From Chitinophaga sp. SYP-B3965 (GTDB lineage: Bacteria > Bacteroidota > Bacteroidia > Chitinophagales > Chitinophagaceae): a stretch of DNA of 64,000 nucleotides. Positions 17,268-27,000 of the stretch are shown in pieces (the first letter of the stretch is position 1; every line of letters begins with the position of its first letter). A program made the position numbers and the translations under genes. The notes under the pieces were generated by a model, which searched no databases, was not told the DNA's origin, and saw only the letters and a list, made by a program, of their open reading frames with translations. The stretch spans positions 186,001-250,000 of the forward strand of contig NZ_WJFD01000005.1 in assembly GCF_009647655.1 (NCBI RefSeq). The letters are read 5' to 3'.

Positions 17268-18920
17268 ATGTTATACCGACTGGTTATTCAGAATTACGCC
17301 ATTATAGATAATCTGGAGATTGATTTCTCCGGCAACCTCAACGTGATCACCGGTGAAACGGGTGCAGGTAAATCTATTTTGCTCGGTGCATTAAGCCTTA
17401 TTCTCGGAGAACGTGCAGACCCTTCTGTGCTGTTTGACAAAACAAGGAAATGTGTGATCGAAGGCATGTTTAAAGTGAAAACAGCGCAGGTGCAGGCTTT
17501 CTTTGAAGCACATGAGCTGGACATAGAGGATCAGGTGATCCTGCGCAGGGAGATCAGCTCCGCAGGTAAATCCCGTGCATTTATCAATGACACACCGGTG
17601 AACCTGTCTCAGTTATCTCAGTTAACACTGCTGCTGGTAGACCTGCATCAGCAGTTTGATACACTGGAACTGGAGAAGTCGGATTTTCAGCGGGAGGTGG
17701 TAGATGCGCTGGCCGGCCACCAGGATGAATTGCAGGGTTATACCCGCAAGTTCCAGCAATATGCCCGTTTACAGAAGGACCTGAAAGAATGCCTTCTTCA
17801 GCGGGATAATGCCAATAAAGAATCAGATTACAATAAATTCCTGCTCGATGAATTACTCGAGGCAGATCTGCAGGAAGGTGAAATAGAATCGCTGGAAGCA
17901 GAGCAACAGATACTCAGCCATTCAGAAGAGATCAAAGGCACGCTTAACCGTGTTCATTTTCAGTTAAAAGAAGATGAGCAACCCGTATTGCAGCAGTTAC
18001 GCCAGATCCAGGCTTCTTTGCAAACATTATCTGAATTCCACAAGGATGTACCGGCACTTTCTGCCCGCATGCAATCCACCTACCTGGAATTGCAGGACAT
18101 TGCCGGAGAAGTGGAAAGGTTGAATGACCAGGTACAGTATGACGGCGAACGGATGGAGGAGTTGAATGACAGGATTACTGCGGCGTACCGGCTCCTTAAA
18201 AAGCACAACGCGCAAAACACCGCAGAGCTTCTGCTGATCAAAGGTCAGCTGGAACAAGGTCTGGAAGGTGTGATGAACCTGGACGGCCGCATCCTGGAAC
18301 TCGAAAAACAGATCGCTGCACTCAAAGAAGAGCTGGAAAAAACTGCAGCAGCCATCACTAAAAAACGGATAGCGCAGGTAGCGCCTTTTGAACAGAAAGT
18401 GAATGCTTTGCTGGCCCAGGTGGGGATGCCCAATGCACGGATCAAAGTATCCATCCAGCAGGGGGCCTTGCAAACCTATGGCCAGGATACGATAGAGTTC
18501 CTGTTTGATGCCAATAAGAGCAATAATTTTGGCCCGATAAGAAAAGTAGCATCCGGCGGGGAACTGAGCCGGTTAATGCTCTGTATAAAATCCCTGGTAG
18601 CACGTTCCGTAGCTTTACCCACCCTGATCTTTGATGAAATAGATACGGGTATTTCCGGAGAGGCGGCACGCCAGGTGGGTATTATCATGAAAGAACTGGC
18701 CCGCGGCCACCAGGTGATCTGTATCACGCACCAGCCACAGCTGGCGGGCAAAGCAGACGCACATTACTTTGTTTATAAGCACATGGAAGGAGAAAAAGTG
18801 AAAACACATGTCCGTCTTTTATCGCAGGACGAACGGATCACTGCCATAGCTAAAATGCTGAGTGGAGAAAAGCCAACACCTGCCGCTTTAGAGAACGCCA
18901 GGGAGATGGTTATGCAATAA
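17268..18920 (+). CDS. recN: DNA repair protein RecN
   Basis: A 550-residue SMC-like ATPase that acts in double-strand break repair. Walker A GETGAGKSILLGAL lies near residue 29. A long central coiled coil spans roughly 150-370. The ABC signature region ASGGELSRLMLCIK is near 430 and Walker B LIFDEIDTGISG near 455, followed by the His switch ITHQPQLAGKADAHYFVYK. Length matches the family. fabI follows with its own promoter. Confidence 0.96.
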   Translation: MLYRLVIQNYAIIDNLEIDFSGNLNVITGETGAGKSILLGALSLILGERADPSVLFDKTRKCVIEGMFKVKTAQVQAFFEAHELDIEDQVILRREISSAGKSRAFINDTPVNLSQLSQLTLLLVDLHQQFDTLELEKSDFQREVVDALAGHQDELQGYTRKFQQYARLQKDLKECLLQRDNANKESDYNKFLLDELLEADLQEGEIESLEAEQQILSHSEEIKGTLNRVHFQLKEDEQPVLQQLRQIQASLQTLSEFHKDVPALSARMQSTYLELQDIAGEVERLNDQVQYDGERMEELNDRITAAYRLLKKHNAQNTAELLLIKGQLEQGLEGVMNLDGRILELEKQIAALKEELEKTAAAITKKRIAQVAPFEQKVNALLAQVGMPNARIKVSIQQGALQTYGQDTIEFLFDANKSNNFGPIRKVASGGELSRLMLCIKSLVARSVALPTLIFDEIDTGISGEAARQVGIIMKELARGHQVICITHQPQLAGKADAHYFVYKHMEGEKVKTHVRLLSQDERITAIAKMLSGEKPTPAALENAREMVMQ

Positions 18921-18945
18921 CATTTCAATTTTCGACTTTAACTGC

Positions 18946-18953
18946 TAAATTTG
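18946..18953 (+). promoter_or_regulatory. -7 promoter element TAAATTTG upstream of fabI
   Basis: An exact TAnnTTTG match, 15 bp from the fabI ATG, between the recN stop and fabI. Confidence 0.5.
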
Positions 18954-18968
18954 CCCAAATTTTAATCA

Positions 18969-19781
18969 ATGGCTCATAACTTATTACAAGGGAAGAAAGG
19001 TATCATCTTTGGCGCATTGGATGCAAATTCCATTGCCTGGAAAACAGCAGAGCGTTGCGTACAGGAAGGAGCACAGATCGTGTTGACCAATGCGCCTATT
19101 GCCATGCGTATGGGTGAGATCAACAAACTTGCTGAAAGCTGTAATGCCCCGGTAATACCTGCCGATGCCACCAGCATGGATGACCTGAATAACCTGTTTA
19201 CCAAATCAATGGAGCATTTCGGCGGTAAGATCGATTTCGTTCTCCATTCGATCGGTATGAGTGTGAACGTTCGTAAAGGAAAGCCCTATACTGACCTGGA
19301 TTACGACTTTTACCATAAAGGCATCGATGTGTCCGCTATGTCCCTCCACCGCGTATTGCAAACAGCCTACAAGCTGGATGCACTGAACGAATGGGGTTCT
19401 GTAGTGGCTTTAACTTATATCGCCGCACAAAGGGTATTCCCTGATTACAGCGATATGGCAGATGCTAAATCCATGCTGGAATCTATTGCCCGCAGCTTTG
19501 GTTATCATTATGGCGTGAAGAACAAAGTGCGTATCAATACGATCTCTCAATCTCCTACCAGAACAACAGCCGGCAGCGGTGTGAAAGGTTTTGAAGGCTT
19601 TATCAGCTACGCGGAGAAAATGAGCCCCCTGGGTAATGCTTCGGCAGATCAGTGTGCAGATTACACCGTATCACTGTTCTCAGACTACACCCGTATGGTG
19701 ACCATGCAAAACCTCTTCCATGATGGCGGATTCTCCTTCACAGGGATCTCCCATGCCGTAGTGGAACAGATGGAAAAATAA
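18969..19781 (+). CDS. fabI: Enoyl-[acyl-carrier-protein] reductase (NADH), FabI
   Basis: A 270-residue short-chain dehydrogenase that catalyses the last reduction of each fatty-acid elongation cycle. The FabI-type cofactor opening GIIFGALDANSIAW replaces the usual GxxxGxG. The catalytic Tyr-x6-Lys is visible as YSDMADAK, within a region resembling the FabI active site, and the substrate loop follows. Length is normal. A terminator follows. Confidence 0.94.
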   Translation: MAHNLLQGKKGIIFGALDANSIAWKTAERCVQEGAQIVLTNAPIAMRMGEINKLAESCNAPVIPADATSMDDLNNLFTKSMEHFGGKIDFVLHSIGMSVNVRKGKPYTDLDYDFYHKGIDVSAMSLHRVLQTAYKLDALNEWGSVVALTYIAAQRVFPDYSDMADAKSMLESIARSFGYHYGVKNKVRINTISQSPTRTTAGSGVKGFEGFISYAEKMSPLGNASADQCADYTVSLFSDYTRMVTMQNLFHDGGFSFTGISHAVVEQMEK

Positions 19782-19845
19782 AAGCGAGCTTCACTTATGT
19801 GCATAGTAGTGATTTGCTTCAATTCGTTCACTTAGGTGCATAAAA

Positions 19846-19872
19846 AACCGTCCTGGTATTACCAGGACGGTT
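19846..19872 (+). terminator. Intrinsic terminator after fabI
   Basis: A 13-bp stem (19846-19858 with 19860-19872, core CCGTCCTGGTA) is followed by TTTTTT. It ends fabI transcription before the convergent DUF2795 gene. Confidence 0.85.
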
Positions 19873-19940
19873 AATTTTTTTAGAAGCATAGGAATACGCT
19901 GAGGCATTAGCGCATCACTACGAACGGGGCCTTTGGAATA

Positions 19941-20162
19941 TCAGTACTCGTCTTCGTTAAAGAAGAAGTCGTCCTGCGACGGGTAATCAGACCAGATATC
20001 CTCGATCCCTTCGTAAATTTCTCCCTCGTCTTCCAGTTCCTGCAAGTTTTCGATAACTTCGATGGGTGCACCGGAACGGATGGCGTAATCTATGAGTTCG
20101 TCTTTTGTAGCAGGCCATGGAGCATCCTCCAGGTACGAAGCTAATTCTAGAGTCCAGTACAT
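19941..20162 (-). CDS. DUF2795 family small acidic protein
   Basis: A 73-residue acidic protein resembling the short DUF2795 proteins of Bacteroidota (MYWTLELASYLEDAPWPATK, then an aspartate/glutamate-rich tail). The function is unknown; the domain is short and helical. A -7 element TACTTTTG lies upstream at 20195-20202 on the same strand. It diverges from the ABC ATPase gene. The family call rests on memory of the motif and is fairly firm. Confidence 0.85.
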   Translation of the reverse strand: MYWTLELASYLEDAPWPATKDELIDYAIRSGAPIEVIENLQELEDEGEIYEGIEDIWSDYPSQDDFFFNEDEY

Positions 20163-20262
20163 CGTATATAAATTTTTACTTTTCCGAATTTTCGCAAAAG
20201 TATTATTTAATTTGAAATAAACAACTATTACTATTTTAACGGCCTAATTACTTTGTTCGGAT

Positions 20263-20916
20263 ATGCTTACTGCCCGCAATGTTACCAAAAATTATTCCAA
20301 TCTGCAGGTCCTCCAGGGAGTGGATATTTCTGTCAGTAAAGGTGAAATAGTGACCATTGTTGGTTCCTCGGGAGCCGGCAAAAGTACCTTGCTGCACATC
20401 CTGGGAACGCTGGACAGCCCTACCAACGGGGAAATCTTTATCAACGACGTTCAAACCAGCAGCCTGAAAGGTAACCGGCTGGCAGACTTCCGTAACCGCC
20501 ACATCGGCTTCATTTTCCAGTTCCACCACCTTTTGCCGGAATTCACCGCACTGGAAAATGTTTGTATCCCCGGGTACATTGCCGGTGCCCGTAAAAGCGC
20601 TGTTAAAGAGCGGGCCGCCTTCCTGCTGGAAACCCTGGGCCTCAAAGACCGTATGGAACACCGTCCTAAAGAACTTTCCGGGGGAGAGCAGCAAAGAGTG
20701 GCGGTAGCCAGAGCGCTGATCAATAACCCGGCTGTGATCATGGCAGATGAACCGACCGGTAACCTGGACTCTCACAATGCCAGGGAGCTGCACCAGCTTT
20801 TCCTGCAACTCCGCGACCAGTTTGAACAAACCTTCATCATCGTTACCCATAATGAGGAACTGGCTACACTGAGTGATCGCCAGCTGGTCATGAAAGACGG
20901 GAAAATAGTCAGTTAA
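20263..20916 (+). CDS. lolD: ABC transporter ATPase, LolD/MacB type
   Basis: A 217-residue ATP-binding subunit of the LolD/MacB/FtsE class, which powers mechanotransmission or lipoprotein release rather than import. Walker A GSSGAGKSTLLHIL is near residue 36, the signature LSGGEQQRVAVARAL near 140, and Walker B IMADEPTGNLDS near 160, followed by an H-loop in IIVTHNEELA. No permease is adjacent, so the partner is encoded elsewhere. The lolD symbol is the best guess within the class. Confidence 0.85.
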   Translation: MLTARNVTKNYSNLQVLQGVDISVSKGEIVTIVGSSGAGKSTLLHILGTLDSPTNGEIFINDVQTSSLKGNRLADFRNRHIGFIFQFHHLLPEFTALENVCIPGYIAGARKSAVKERAAFLLETLGLKDRMEHRPKELSGGEQQRVAVARALINNPAVIMADEPTGNLDSHNARELHQLFLQLRDQFEQTFIIVTHNEELATLSDRQLVMKDGKIVS

Positions 20917-20919
20917 CCC

Positions 20920-21771
20920 CTATTTCCCCAGGCAAACTGCCAAACTGTCCTTCCAATACGGTATTTCCAACCCAAAGGATGCTTTTATTTTTCCTTTATT
21001 TAGAACGCTGTAAGCGGGGCGTTTTGCTGCGGTGGGGTATTGATCCGTGGTAACGGGTTTGATAACGCATTTGGAGCCCGTAAGGGCCTTAATGGCCACT
21101 GCAAAGTCGTACCAGCTGGCAACACCTTCGTTGCTATAGTGATATATACCGCCGGTGATCCCATCCGGATGTTGCAGGATAGTTAAGATAGCTGCAGCCA
21201 GGTCATTTGCATAAGTAGGCGTGCCCGTTTGGTCAAATACCACATTCAGGCTTTCTTTTTCCTGCATCAGCTGCTGCATGCGGAGCGCAAAATTAACGCC
21301 GGTGCGGGAGTAGAGCCAGGAAGTACGGATCACCACAGCATTGGGGTGATAACCCAGTACGGCAGCTTCCCCGCGAAGTTTGGACGCGCCATAGATCCCA
21401 TGGGGAGAGGCGTCGTCTGTTTCCTGGTAAGGACGGTTGGCATTACCATCAAAAACATAGTCCGTAGAAACATGAATAAAAGTAGTGTTGTGTTCAGCAC
21501 TCACTTCCGCAAGGATCAGGGGCGCCTGGAAATTAAGCAGGAAAGCTGCTTCTTCATCCTGTTCTGCTTTATCGACGGCCGTGTAGGCAGCACAGTTGAT
21601 CACCGCGTCTATCGTTTGCCGGCCAAAGAAATCTTTAACGGCGGCAGCATCTGTAATATCCAGCTCTTCCCTGTCCGTATATAAAAAAGAAAGATCAGGA
21701 TACTGAGCGGCGATGGATTGCAGCGCGTTGCCTAATTGGCCATTGGCGCCTGTTACCAGGATGTTTTTCAT
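20920..21771 (-). CDS. rfbD: dTDP-4-dehydrorhamnose reductase
   Basis: A 283-residue NAD(P)H-dependent SDR that makes dTDP-L-rhamnose, the last step of the pathway. The Rossmann motif GANGQLGNALQ opens the protein, and the catalytic YGASKLRGE (Tyr-x3-Lys) is near residue 130. It is the last gene of the six-gene nucleotide-sugar operon, 12 bp after rfbC, and converges tail to tail with the lolD-like gene. rfbA (the thymidylyltransferase) is not in the window. Confidence 0.94.
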   Translation of the reverse strand: MKNILVTGANGQLGNALQSIAAQYPDLSFLYTDREELDITDAAAVKDFFGRQTIDAVINCAAYTAVDKAEQDEEAAFLLNFQAPLILAEVSAEHNTTFIHVSTDYVFDGNANRPYQETDDASPHGIYGASKLRGEAAVLGYHPNAVVIRTSWLYSRTGVNFALRMQQLMQEKESLNVVFDQTGTPTYANDLAAAILTILQHPDGITGGIYHYSNEGVASWYDFAVAIKALTGSKCVIKPVTTDQYPTAAKRPAYSVLNKGKIKASFGLEIPYWKDSLAVCLGK

Positions 21772-21783
21772 GAATTCAGATAA

Positions 21784-22344
21784 TTATGACTTATAAACAA
21801 AATTGTGCTGGCAGTCTGCCAGGACCGGTAATACCAGGTCTTTTTCAGAAACAATGGCTTCCGCTAAAGGAATGCCCCAATCGATATTCAAGGCAGGGTC
21901 ATTATAGATCAGACCGCCTTCACTGGCCTTATGATAGAAATTATCGCATTTATACATTACCTCGGCAGTAGGGCTCAGCACAGAATAGCCGTGCGCAAAC
22001 CCCTTAGGTACCAGCAGCTGGCGTTTGTTCTCTGCAGATAGTTCAATCGTATATACTTTGCCGTAAGCAGGGGAACCCCTGCGCAGATCTACCACCACAT
22101 CCAGGATGGAACCTTCCAGTGCACGGATCAGTTTGGTTTGTGCATGTGGTTCCTGCTGAAAATGCAGGCCACGCAATACACCATAAGTAGAACGGGCCTG
22201 GTTATCCTGCACAAATACGATCTCCACACCTTCTTCCCGGAAAGTACTGGCATTATAACATTCAAAAAAATAACCTCTGCTGTCTCCATGAACTTTGGGT
22301 TCGTAGATCAGGAGGTCAGGAATTCCTGTTTCTATAAAAGGCAT
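21784..22344 (-). CDS. rfbC: dTDP-4-dehydrorhamnose 3,5-epimerase
   Basis: A 186-residue cupin epimerase of the dTDP-rhamnose pathway. It contains HGDSRGYFFE, the catalytic histidine segment VLRGLHFQ, and PKGFAHGYSVL. The ATG at 22344 is chosen because family proteins begin MPFIETGIPDLL and because it overlaps the rfbB stop as TAATG, a translational-coupling arrangement; the longer frame reads back into rfbB. Intact. Confidence 0.95.
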   Translation of the reverse strand: MPFIETGIPDLLIYEPKVHGDSRGYFFECYNASTFREEGVEIVFVQDNQARSTYGVLRGLHFQQEPHAQTKLIRALEGSILDVVVDLRRGSPAYGKVYTIELSAENKRQLLVPKGFAHGYSVLSPTAEVMYKCDNFYHKASEGGLIYNDPALNIDWGIPLAEAIVSEKDLVLPVLADCQHNFVYKS

Positions 22345-23399
22345 TATCTTTTCTGGTATTGTGTTTCGTAAAATTGTTGATAAGCTCCGCTGGTAACGTG
22401 TTGCAGCCATTCTTCGTTGGCCAGGTACCAGTCTACTGTTTTCTCCAGGCCTTCTTCAAACTGCAGGCTTGGCGCCCATCCCAGTTCTTTGTTCAGCTTG
22501 GTAGCATCAATAGCATAACGGAGATCGTGACCGGCACGGTCTTTCACATATGTGATCAACTGTGCGGAAGTACCGGCCGGCCGGCCCAGTTTACGATCCA
22601 TCACCTCGCATAAAAGATGAATGAGATCAATGTTCTTCCACTCATTGAAACCGCCGATGTTGTAAGTTTCACCAATGCGGCCATTATGGAAGATGGTATC
22701 AATTGCACGGGCATGATCTTCTACGAACAGCCAGTCACGCACATTCTCACCTTTACCATAAACAGGCACCGGCTTGTTCGTTTTGATATTGTGGATGGCC
22801 AGCGGGATCAGTTTTTCCGGGAAGTGATGAGAGCCATAGTTATTGGAACAGTTACTCAATACAACCGGGATCTTGTAAGTGTGGTAATATGCTTTTACAA
22901 AATGGTCGGAACTGGCCTTGGAGGCGGAATAAGGAGAGCGGGGATCATAAGCGGTCTCTTCTGTAAAAAAACCTTCTTCACCCAGCGAGCCGAATACTTC
23001 ATCTGTAGACACATGGTAGAAACGTTTGTTCTCCATATTATCCTGCCAGTATTTTCTGCAGGCATTCAGCAATACCGCCGTTCCCAGCACATTGGTCTTG
23101 ATAAAAGCCAGCGGATCAAGGATAGAGCGGTCAACATGACTTTCAGCTGCCAGGTGGATCACACCATCAAACGCATATTTTTCAAAAAGTGCATTCACGG
23201 CATTTTCATCCGTGATGTCTACTTTTTCAAAGCCGTAATTGGGGAGGTCTTTAACATCCTTCAGATTCTCCAGATTGCCTGCATAAGTGAGGTTATCACC
23301 ATTTACTATAGTGTATGCGGGGTATTTATTAACAAAGAGCCTGACAACATGTGAGCCGATAAAGCCGGCGCCACCTGTAATAAGAAGTGTTCTTTTCAT
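22344..23399 (-). CDS. rfbB: dTDP-glucose 4,6-dehydratase
   Basis: A 351-residue extended SDR converting dTDP-glucose to dTDP-4-keto-6-deoxyglucose. NAD-binding GGAGFIGSHVVRLF opens the protein. STDEVFGSL supplies the Asp-Glu pair of the dehydratase, and YSASKASSDH is the catalytic Tyr-x3-Lys. Its stop codon overlaps the start of rfbC. A 92-bp gap separates it from the upstream UDP-xylose synthase, with no terminator that I can see. Confidence 0.96.
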   Translation of the reverse strand: MKRTLLITGGAGFIGSHVVRLFVNKYPAYTIVNGDNLTYAGNLENLKDVKDLPNYGFEKVDITDENAVNALFEKYAFDGVIHLAAESHVDRSILDPLAFIKTNVLGTAVLLNACRKYWQDNMENKRFYHVSTDEVFGSLGEEGFFTEETAYDPRSPYSASKASSDHFVKAYYHTYKIPVVLSNCSNNYGSHHFPEKLIPLAIHNIKTNKPVPVYGKGENVRDWLFVEDHARAIDTIFHNGRIGETYNIGGFNEWKNIDLIHLLCEVMDRKLGRPAGTSAQLITYVKDRAGHDLRYAIDATKLNKELGWAPSLQFEEGLEKTVDWYLANEEWLQHVTSGAYQQFYETQYQKR

Positions 23400-23491
23400 A
23401 ATTCAATGTATGGAGGAAAATAAAAAATGAAAAGTTAAAAATAGATCAACGCATGTAGCATGACCTTACCGTTAACTTTTCATTGTCAATT

Positions 23492-24436
23492 CTATTTACC
23501 TAAAGCCTGTTTAAAGTATTCGTATGTGATCTTCAAACCTTCTTTCCGGTCTACTTTCGGTTCCCAGCCCAGCAAAGCTTTAGCCTTGGTGATATCTGGT
23601 TTCCGTTGTTTGGGATCATCAGTTGGTAAAGGACGGTAAACGATCTTCTGATTAGTGCCTGTGAGTTCAACGATCTCCTGTGCAAATTGCAGCAGGGTGA
23701 TCTCCACAGGATTACCAATGTTCACCGGCAAGTGATAATCACTCAGCAGCAGGCGGTAAATGCCTTCTACGAGATCATCTACATAACAGAAAGAACGGGT
23801 TTGGGAACCATCGCCAAATAAAGTGAGGTCCTGACCGGTAAGCGCCTGGCTCATGAAAGCTGGCAAAGCACGTCCGTCATCCAGCCGCATACGGGGACCG
23901 TAAGTATTGAAGATCCGGATGATGCGGGTATCCACGCCATGGAAATTATGGTATGCCATGGTCATGGATTCCATAAAACGTTTGGCTTCATCGTACACGC
24001 CACGCGGGCCGATGGGATTCACATTTCCCCAGTATTCTTCCGGTTGCGGATGTACGGCAGGATCGCCATATACCTCAGAGGTAGAGGCTACCAGGATGCG
24101 GGCCTTTTTATCCTTGGCCAAGCCCAGCAGGTTGTGCGTACCCAAAGAGCTCACTTTCAATGTCTGGATAGGCATTTTCAGGTAATCTATGGGGCTGGCG
24201 GGAGAAGCAAAATGAAGGATATAATCCAGGTCTCCCGCTACATGCACAAACTTTGTAACATCGTGGTGATGGTATTCAAAATTCTTCAGGGGGAAAAGAT
24301 GTTCAATATTTTTGATATTCCCCGTTAGCAGGTTGTCCATGGCAATTACATGGTATCCTTCTTTGATAAAACGATCGCAGAGATGGGAACCAAGGAATCC
24401 GGCAGCACCGGTGATCAATACTCTTTTAGTAGTCAT
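23492..24436 (-). CDS. UDP-glucuronate decarboxylase (UDP-xylose synthase)
   Basis: A 314-residue SDR of the UXS group, which converts UDP-glucuronate to UDP-xylose. Rossmann motif GAAGFLGSHLCDRF, STSEVYGDP and catalytic YDEAKRFME are present, plus the UXS-typical NTYGPRMRLDDGRALPAF. Its substrate would come from the UDP-glucose dehydrogenase encoded 14 bp upstream. The assignment to UXS rather than another epimerase is supported by the strong resemblance and this pairing. Confidence 0.92.
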   Translation of the reverse strand: MTTKRVLITGAAGFLGSHLCDRFIKEGYHVIAMDNLLTGNIKNIEHLFPLKNFEYHHHDVTKFVHVAGDLDYILHFASPASPIDYLKMPIQTLKVSSLGTHNLLGLAKDKKARILVASTSEVYGDPAVHPQPEEYWGNVNPIGPRGVYDEAKRFMESMTMAYHNFHGVDTRIIRIFNTYGPRMRLDDGRALPAFMSQALTGQDLTLFGDGSQTRSFCYVDDLVEGIYRLLLSDYHLPVNIGNPVEITLLQFAQEIVELTGTNQKIVYRPLPTDDPKQRKPDITKAKALLGWEPKVDRKEGLKITYEYFKQALGK

Positions 24437-24450
24437 ATTCAGCCAGGGAT

Positions 24451-25764
24451 TTAAGATTTGGCAGGCAGGCGGCCTACGCTTTCATAATAGAAACCAAGTT
24501 CCTGCATGCGTGCAACATCAAACAGGTTCCGGCCGTCAAAGATAACTTTATGTTTCAAGGTAGTGGCAATCTTGTCGAAATCCGGTGTACGGAACACGCT
24601 CCATTCTGTTGCAATGATCAGGGCATCGGCATTTTCCAGTGTGGCGTACTGATTTTCTGCATACACTACTTTATCACCGATCACACCTTTTACATTCGGC
24701 ATAGCTTCCGGATCAAATACAGAAACGGTAGCACCGGCGCTTACCAATGCATCAATGATATATAAAGCCGGAGCTTCACGGATATCATCTGTATTGGGTT
24801 TGAAGGCAAGCCCCCACAGTGCAAAGTGTTTCCCTTTGAGGTTTTCATCGAAATGAGCGCTGATCTTTGGCAGGAGGAATAACTTTTGTTTCTCATTCAC
24901 ATCCATTACGGCATCCAGGATCTTGAAGGCATAATTCACTTCCTGGGAAGATTTTACCAGCGCCTGAACATCTTTAGGGAAACAGCTGCCGCCATATCCG
25001 ATACCGGGGAAGAGGAAGCGTTTTCCAATACGGTCGTCGCTACCAATACCTCTGCGTACCATATCAACGTCCGCTCCCAGCTTTTCGCAAAGGATGGCGA
25101 TCTCGTTCATGAAAGATATTTTGGTAGCAAGGAAAGAGTTTGCAGCATATTTGGTGAGCTCAGCAGATTTTTCATCCATGTAGATGATTGGATTACCCTG
25201 GCGTACAAAAGGTGCATACAGATCTCCCATCACTTTACGGGCTCTGTCTGATTGTGTACCGATCACCACACGGTCCGGTTTCATGAAGTCTTCCACAGCC
25301 ACGCCTTCCCGGAGGAATTCAGGATTGGATACCACATCAAACTCCACCTTAGCATTTTTCGCGATAGCGGCAATTACTTTATCTGCTGTACCTACCGGTA
25401 CAGTGCTCTTGTCTACGATCACTTTGTAATCCTTCAGCATACCGCCTAACTTTTCAGCTACGCCAAGGATGTAAGAAAGATCTGCAGAACCGTCTTCTCC
25501 GGGAGGTGTGGGCAAAGCCAGGAAGATCACCTGTGCTTCGCTGATCCCTTTTTCAAGGTCAGTTGTAAAACTAAGGCGACCTTCTTTGAGGTTCCTTTCA
25601 AATAATTTTTCGAGGCCTGGTTCGTAGATCGTGATCTGACCAGCGGAGAGTTTGTTTACTTTGGTAACATCTATGTCAACACAAGTAACTTGGTTGCCAG
25701 TTTCGGCAAAACAGGTACCGGTAACGAGTCCAACGTATCCGGTCCCAACAACGGTAATCTTCAT
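24451..25764 (-). CDS. ugd: UDP-glucose 6-dehydrogenase
   Basis: A 437-residue enzyme that oxidises UDP-glucose to UDP-glucuronate in two NAD steps. N-terminal GTGYVGLVTGTCFAE binds NAD, and catalytic cysteine lies in GYGGSCFPKDVQAL near residue 262. Length is normal for the family. It lies between the DegT aminotransferase (7 bp upstream) and UDP-xylose synthase, feeding the latter. Confidence 0.95.
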   Translation of the reverse strand: MKITVVGTGYVGLVTGTCFAETGNQVTCVDIDVTKVNKLSAGQITIYEPGLEKLFERNLKEGRLSFTTDLEKGISEAQVIFLALPTPPGEDGSADLSYILGVAEKLGGMLKDYKVIVDKSTVPVGTADKVIAAIAKNAKVEFDVVSNPEFLREGVAVEDFMKPDRVVIGTQSDRARKVMGDLYAPFVRQGNPIIYMDEKSAELTKYAANSFLATKISFMNEIAILCEKLGADVDMVRRGIGSDDRIGKRFLFPGIGYGGSCFPKDVQALVKSSQEVNYAFKILDAVMDVNEKQKLFLLPKISAHFDENLKGKHFALWGLAFKPNTDDIREAPALYIIDALVSAGATVSVFDPEAMPNVKGVIGDKVVYAENQYATLENADALIIATEWSVFRTPDFDKIATTLKHKVIFDGRNLFDVARMQELGFYYESVGRLPAKS

Positions 25765-25771
25765 GTGGGGC

Positions 25772-26899
25772 TTAGTTTAAAAAAGATTTAACTGAATCTG
25801 TGATGAGCGTTAATTGATCCTGGTCCATCTCTGTGTGGATGGGAAGTGATATCACTTTACCGGTCAGGCTGTCTGTAACAGGGAGGGACAGATTGGGATC
25901 CACCATACCAGCGAACATTTTCTGGCGGTGGGCCGGCACAGGGTAGTAGATCATGGCTGGCACCTGTTTTTCCTGCAGGTAAGCCTGTAATTTATTCCGG
26001 TCTGCTCCATTAAGTTGCATAGTATATTGATGGAACACGTGCAATTGATTCGTTGCCTGGAAAGGTGTTACGATCTGTGACATACCGGCAAAAGCAGTAT
26101 CATAGGCAGTAGCTACGGCGCGGCGGGCTGCAATATACTGGTCTAACAGCTGTAGTTTGATGCGGAGCACTACTGCCTGGAGGGTATCCAAACGGCTGTT
26201 TACCCCTACTTCGTCGTGATAATAACGTTGGGATTGGCCATGGTTGGCTATCATCCTGATCTTTGCCGCCAGGGCGTCGTCATCTGTGAAAAGGGCGCCA
26301 CCATCTCCATAACATCCCAGGTTTTTGGAAGGGAAGAAGGAGGTGCAGCCAATATGGCCAAAGGTGCCTACTTTCTTTGTGGTGCCATCTTTCGTCGTGT
26401 AGTGGCTGCCGATAGCCTGGGCATTATCTTCGATCACGTAGAGGTTATGTTTCCTGGCAATTTCCATGATAGGCTCAATAGCCGCACTGTGGCCATATAA
26501 GTGAACCGGCACGATTGCTTTTGTTTTAGGCGTGATGGCTTTTTCAATTGCCGCAGGATCAATGCAATAGGTCTGCGGGTCAATATCTACAAAAACCGGT
26601 TTCAGGCGCAACAGGGCAATTACTTCAGCGGTGGCAATAAAAGTAAAGGAAGGAGTGATCACTTCGTCACCTGGCTCCAATCCAAGTGCCATCATGGCTA
26701 TTTGCAGCGCATCTGTGCCATTGGCACAGGGTATTACATGTTTGGTACCAAGGTACTGCCCCAGTTCCTGGGAAAACTGCTGTACGGGCGCTCCGTTTAT
26801 ATAGGCAGCACTTTCCAGCACATCCTGAATGGCTGCGTCAACCTGCGGCTTAATCTTACTATATTGGCGTTTGAGATCCACCATCTGAATAGGAACCAT
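25772..26899 (-). CDS. DegT/DnrJ/EryC1/StrS family sugar aminotransferase
   Basis: A 375-residue PLP enzyme that transfers an amino group to a keto sugar, often for lipopolysaccharide or capsule. The PLP lysine is in FFPSKNLGCYGDGGA, and the substrate/PLP segment is VIPCANGTDALQIAMMAL. The ATG at 26899 is chosen; the longer frame would begin with a TTG inside the predicted promoter. First gene of the nucleotide-sugar operon running to rfbD. The sugar substrate is not determinable here; a UDP-sugar is suggested by the neighbours. Confidence 0.92.
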   Translation of the reverse strand: MVPIQMVDLKRQYSKIKPQVDAAIQDVLESAAYINGAPVQQFSQELGQYLGTKHVIPCANGTDALQIAMMALGLEPGDEVITPSFTFIATAEVIALLRLKPVFVDIDPQTYCIDPAAIEKAITPKTKAIVPVHLYGHSAAIEPIMEIARKHNLYVIEDNAQAIGSHYTTKDGTTKKVGTFGHIGCTSFFPSKNLGCYGDGGALFTDDDALAAKIRMIANHGQSQRYYHDEVGVNSRLDTLQAVVLRIKLQLLDQYIAARRAVATAYDTAFAGMSQIVTPFQATNQLHVFHQYTMQLNGADRNKLQAYLQEKQVPAMIYYPVPAHRQKMFAGMVDPNLSLPVTDSLTGKVISLPIHTEMDQDQLTLITDSVKSFLN

Positions 26900-26923
26900 G
26901 TAGGGTATCTTTTTTTGAGTCCG

Positions 26924-26964
26924 CAAATTTACAAATTTTGGGATAGGCAGGAGGACTATCTTTG
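26924..26964. promoter_or_regulatory. Divergent promoter pair between sugar operon and waaA
   Basis: There is a minus-strand -7 element TAAATTTG at 26924-26931 for the DegT-to-rfbD operon. A plus-strand element TATCTTTG lies at 26957-26964 for waaA. Both match TAnnTTTG exactly and are back to back within about 40 bp. Confidence 0.6.
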
Positions 26965-27000
26965 TGAGATATTCGAATTATTGAGTTAAGTATCAATTCT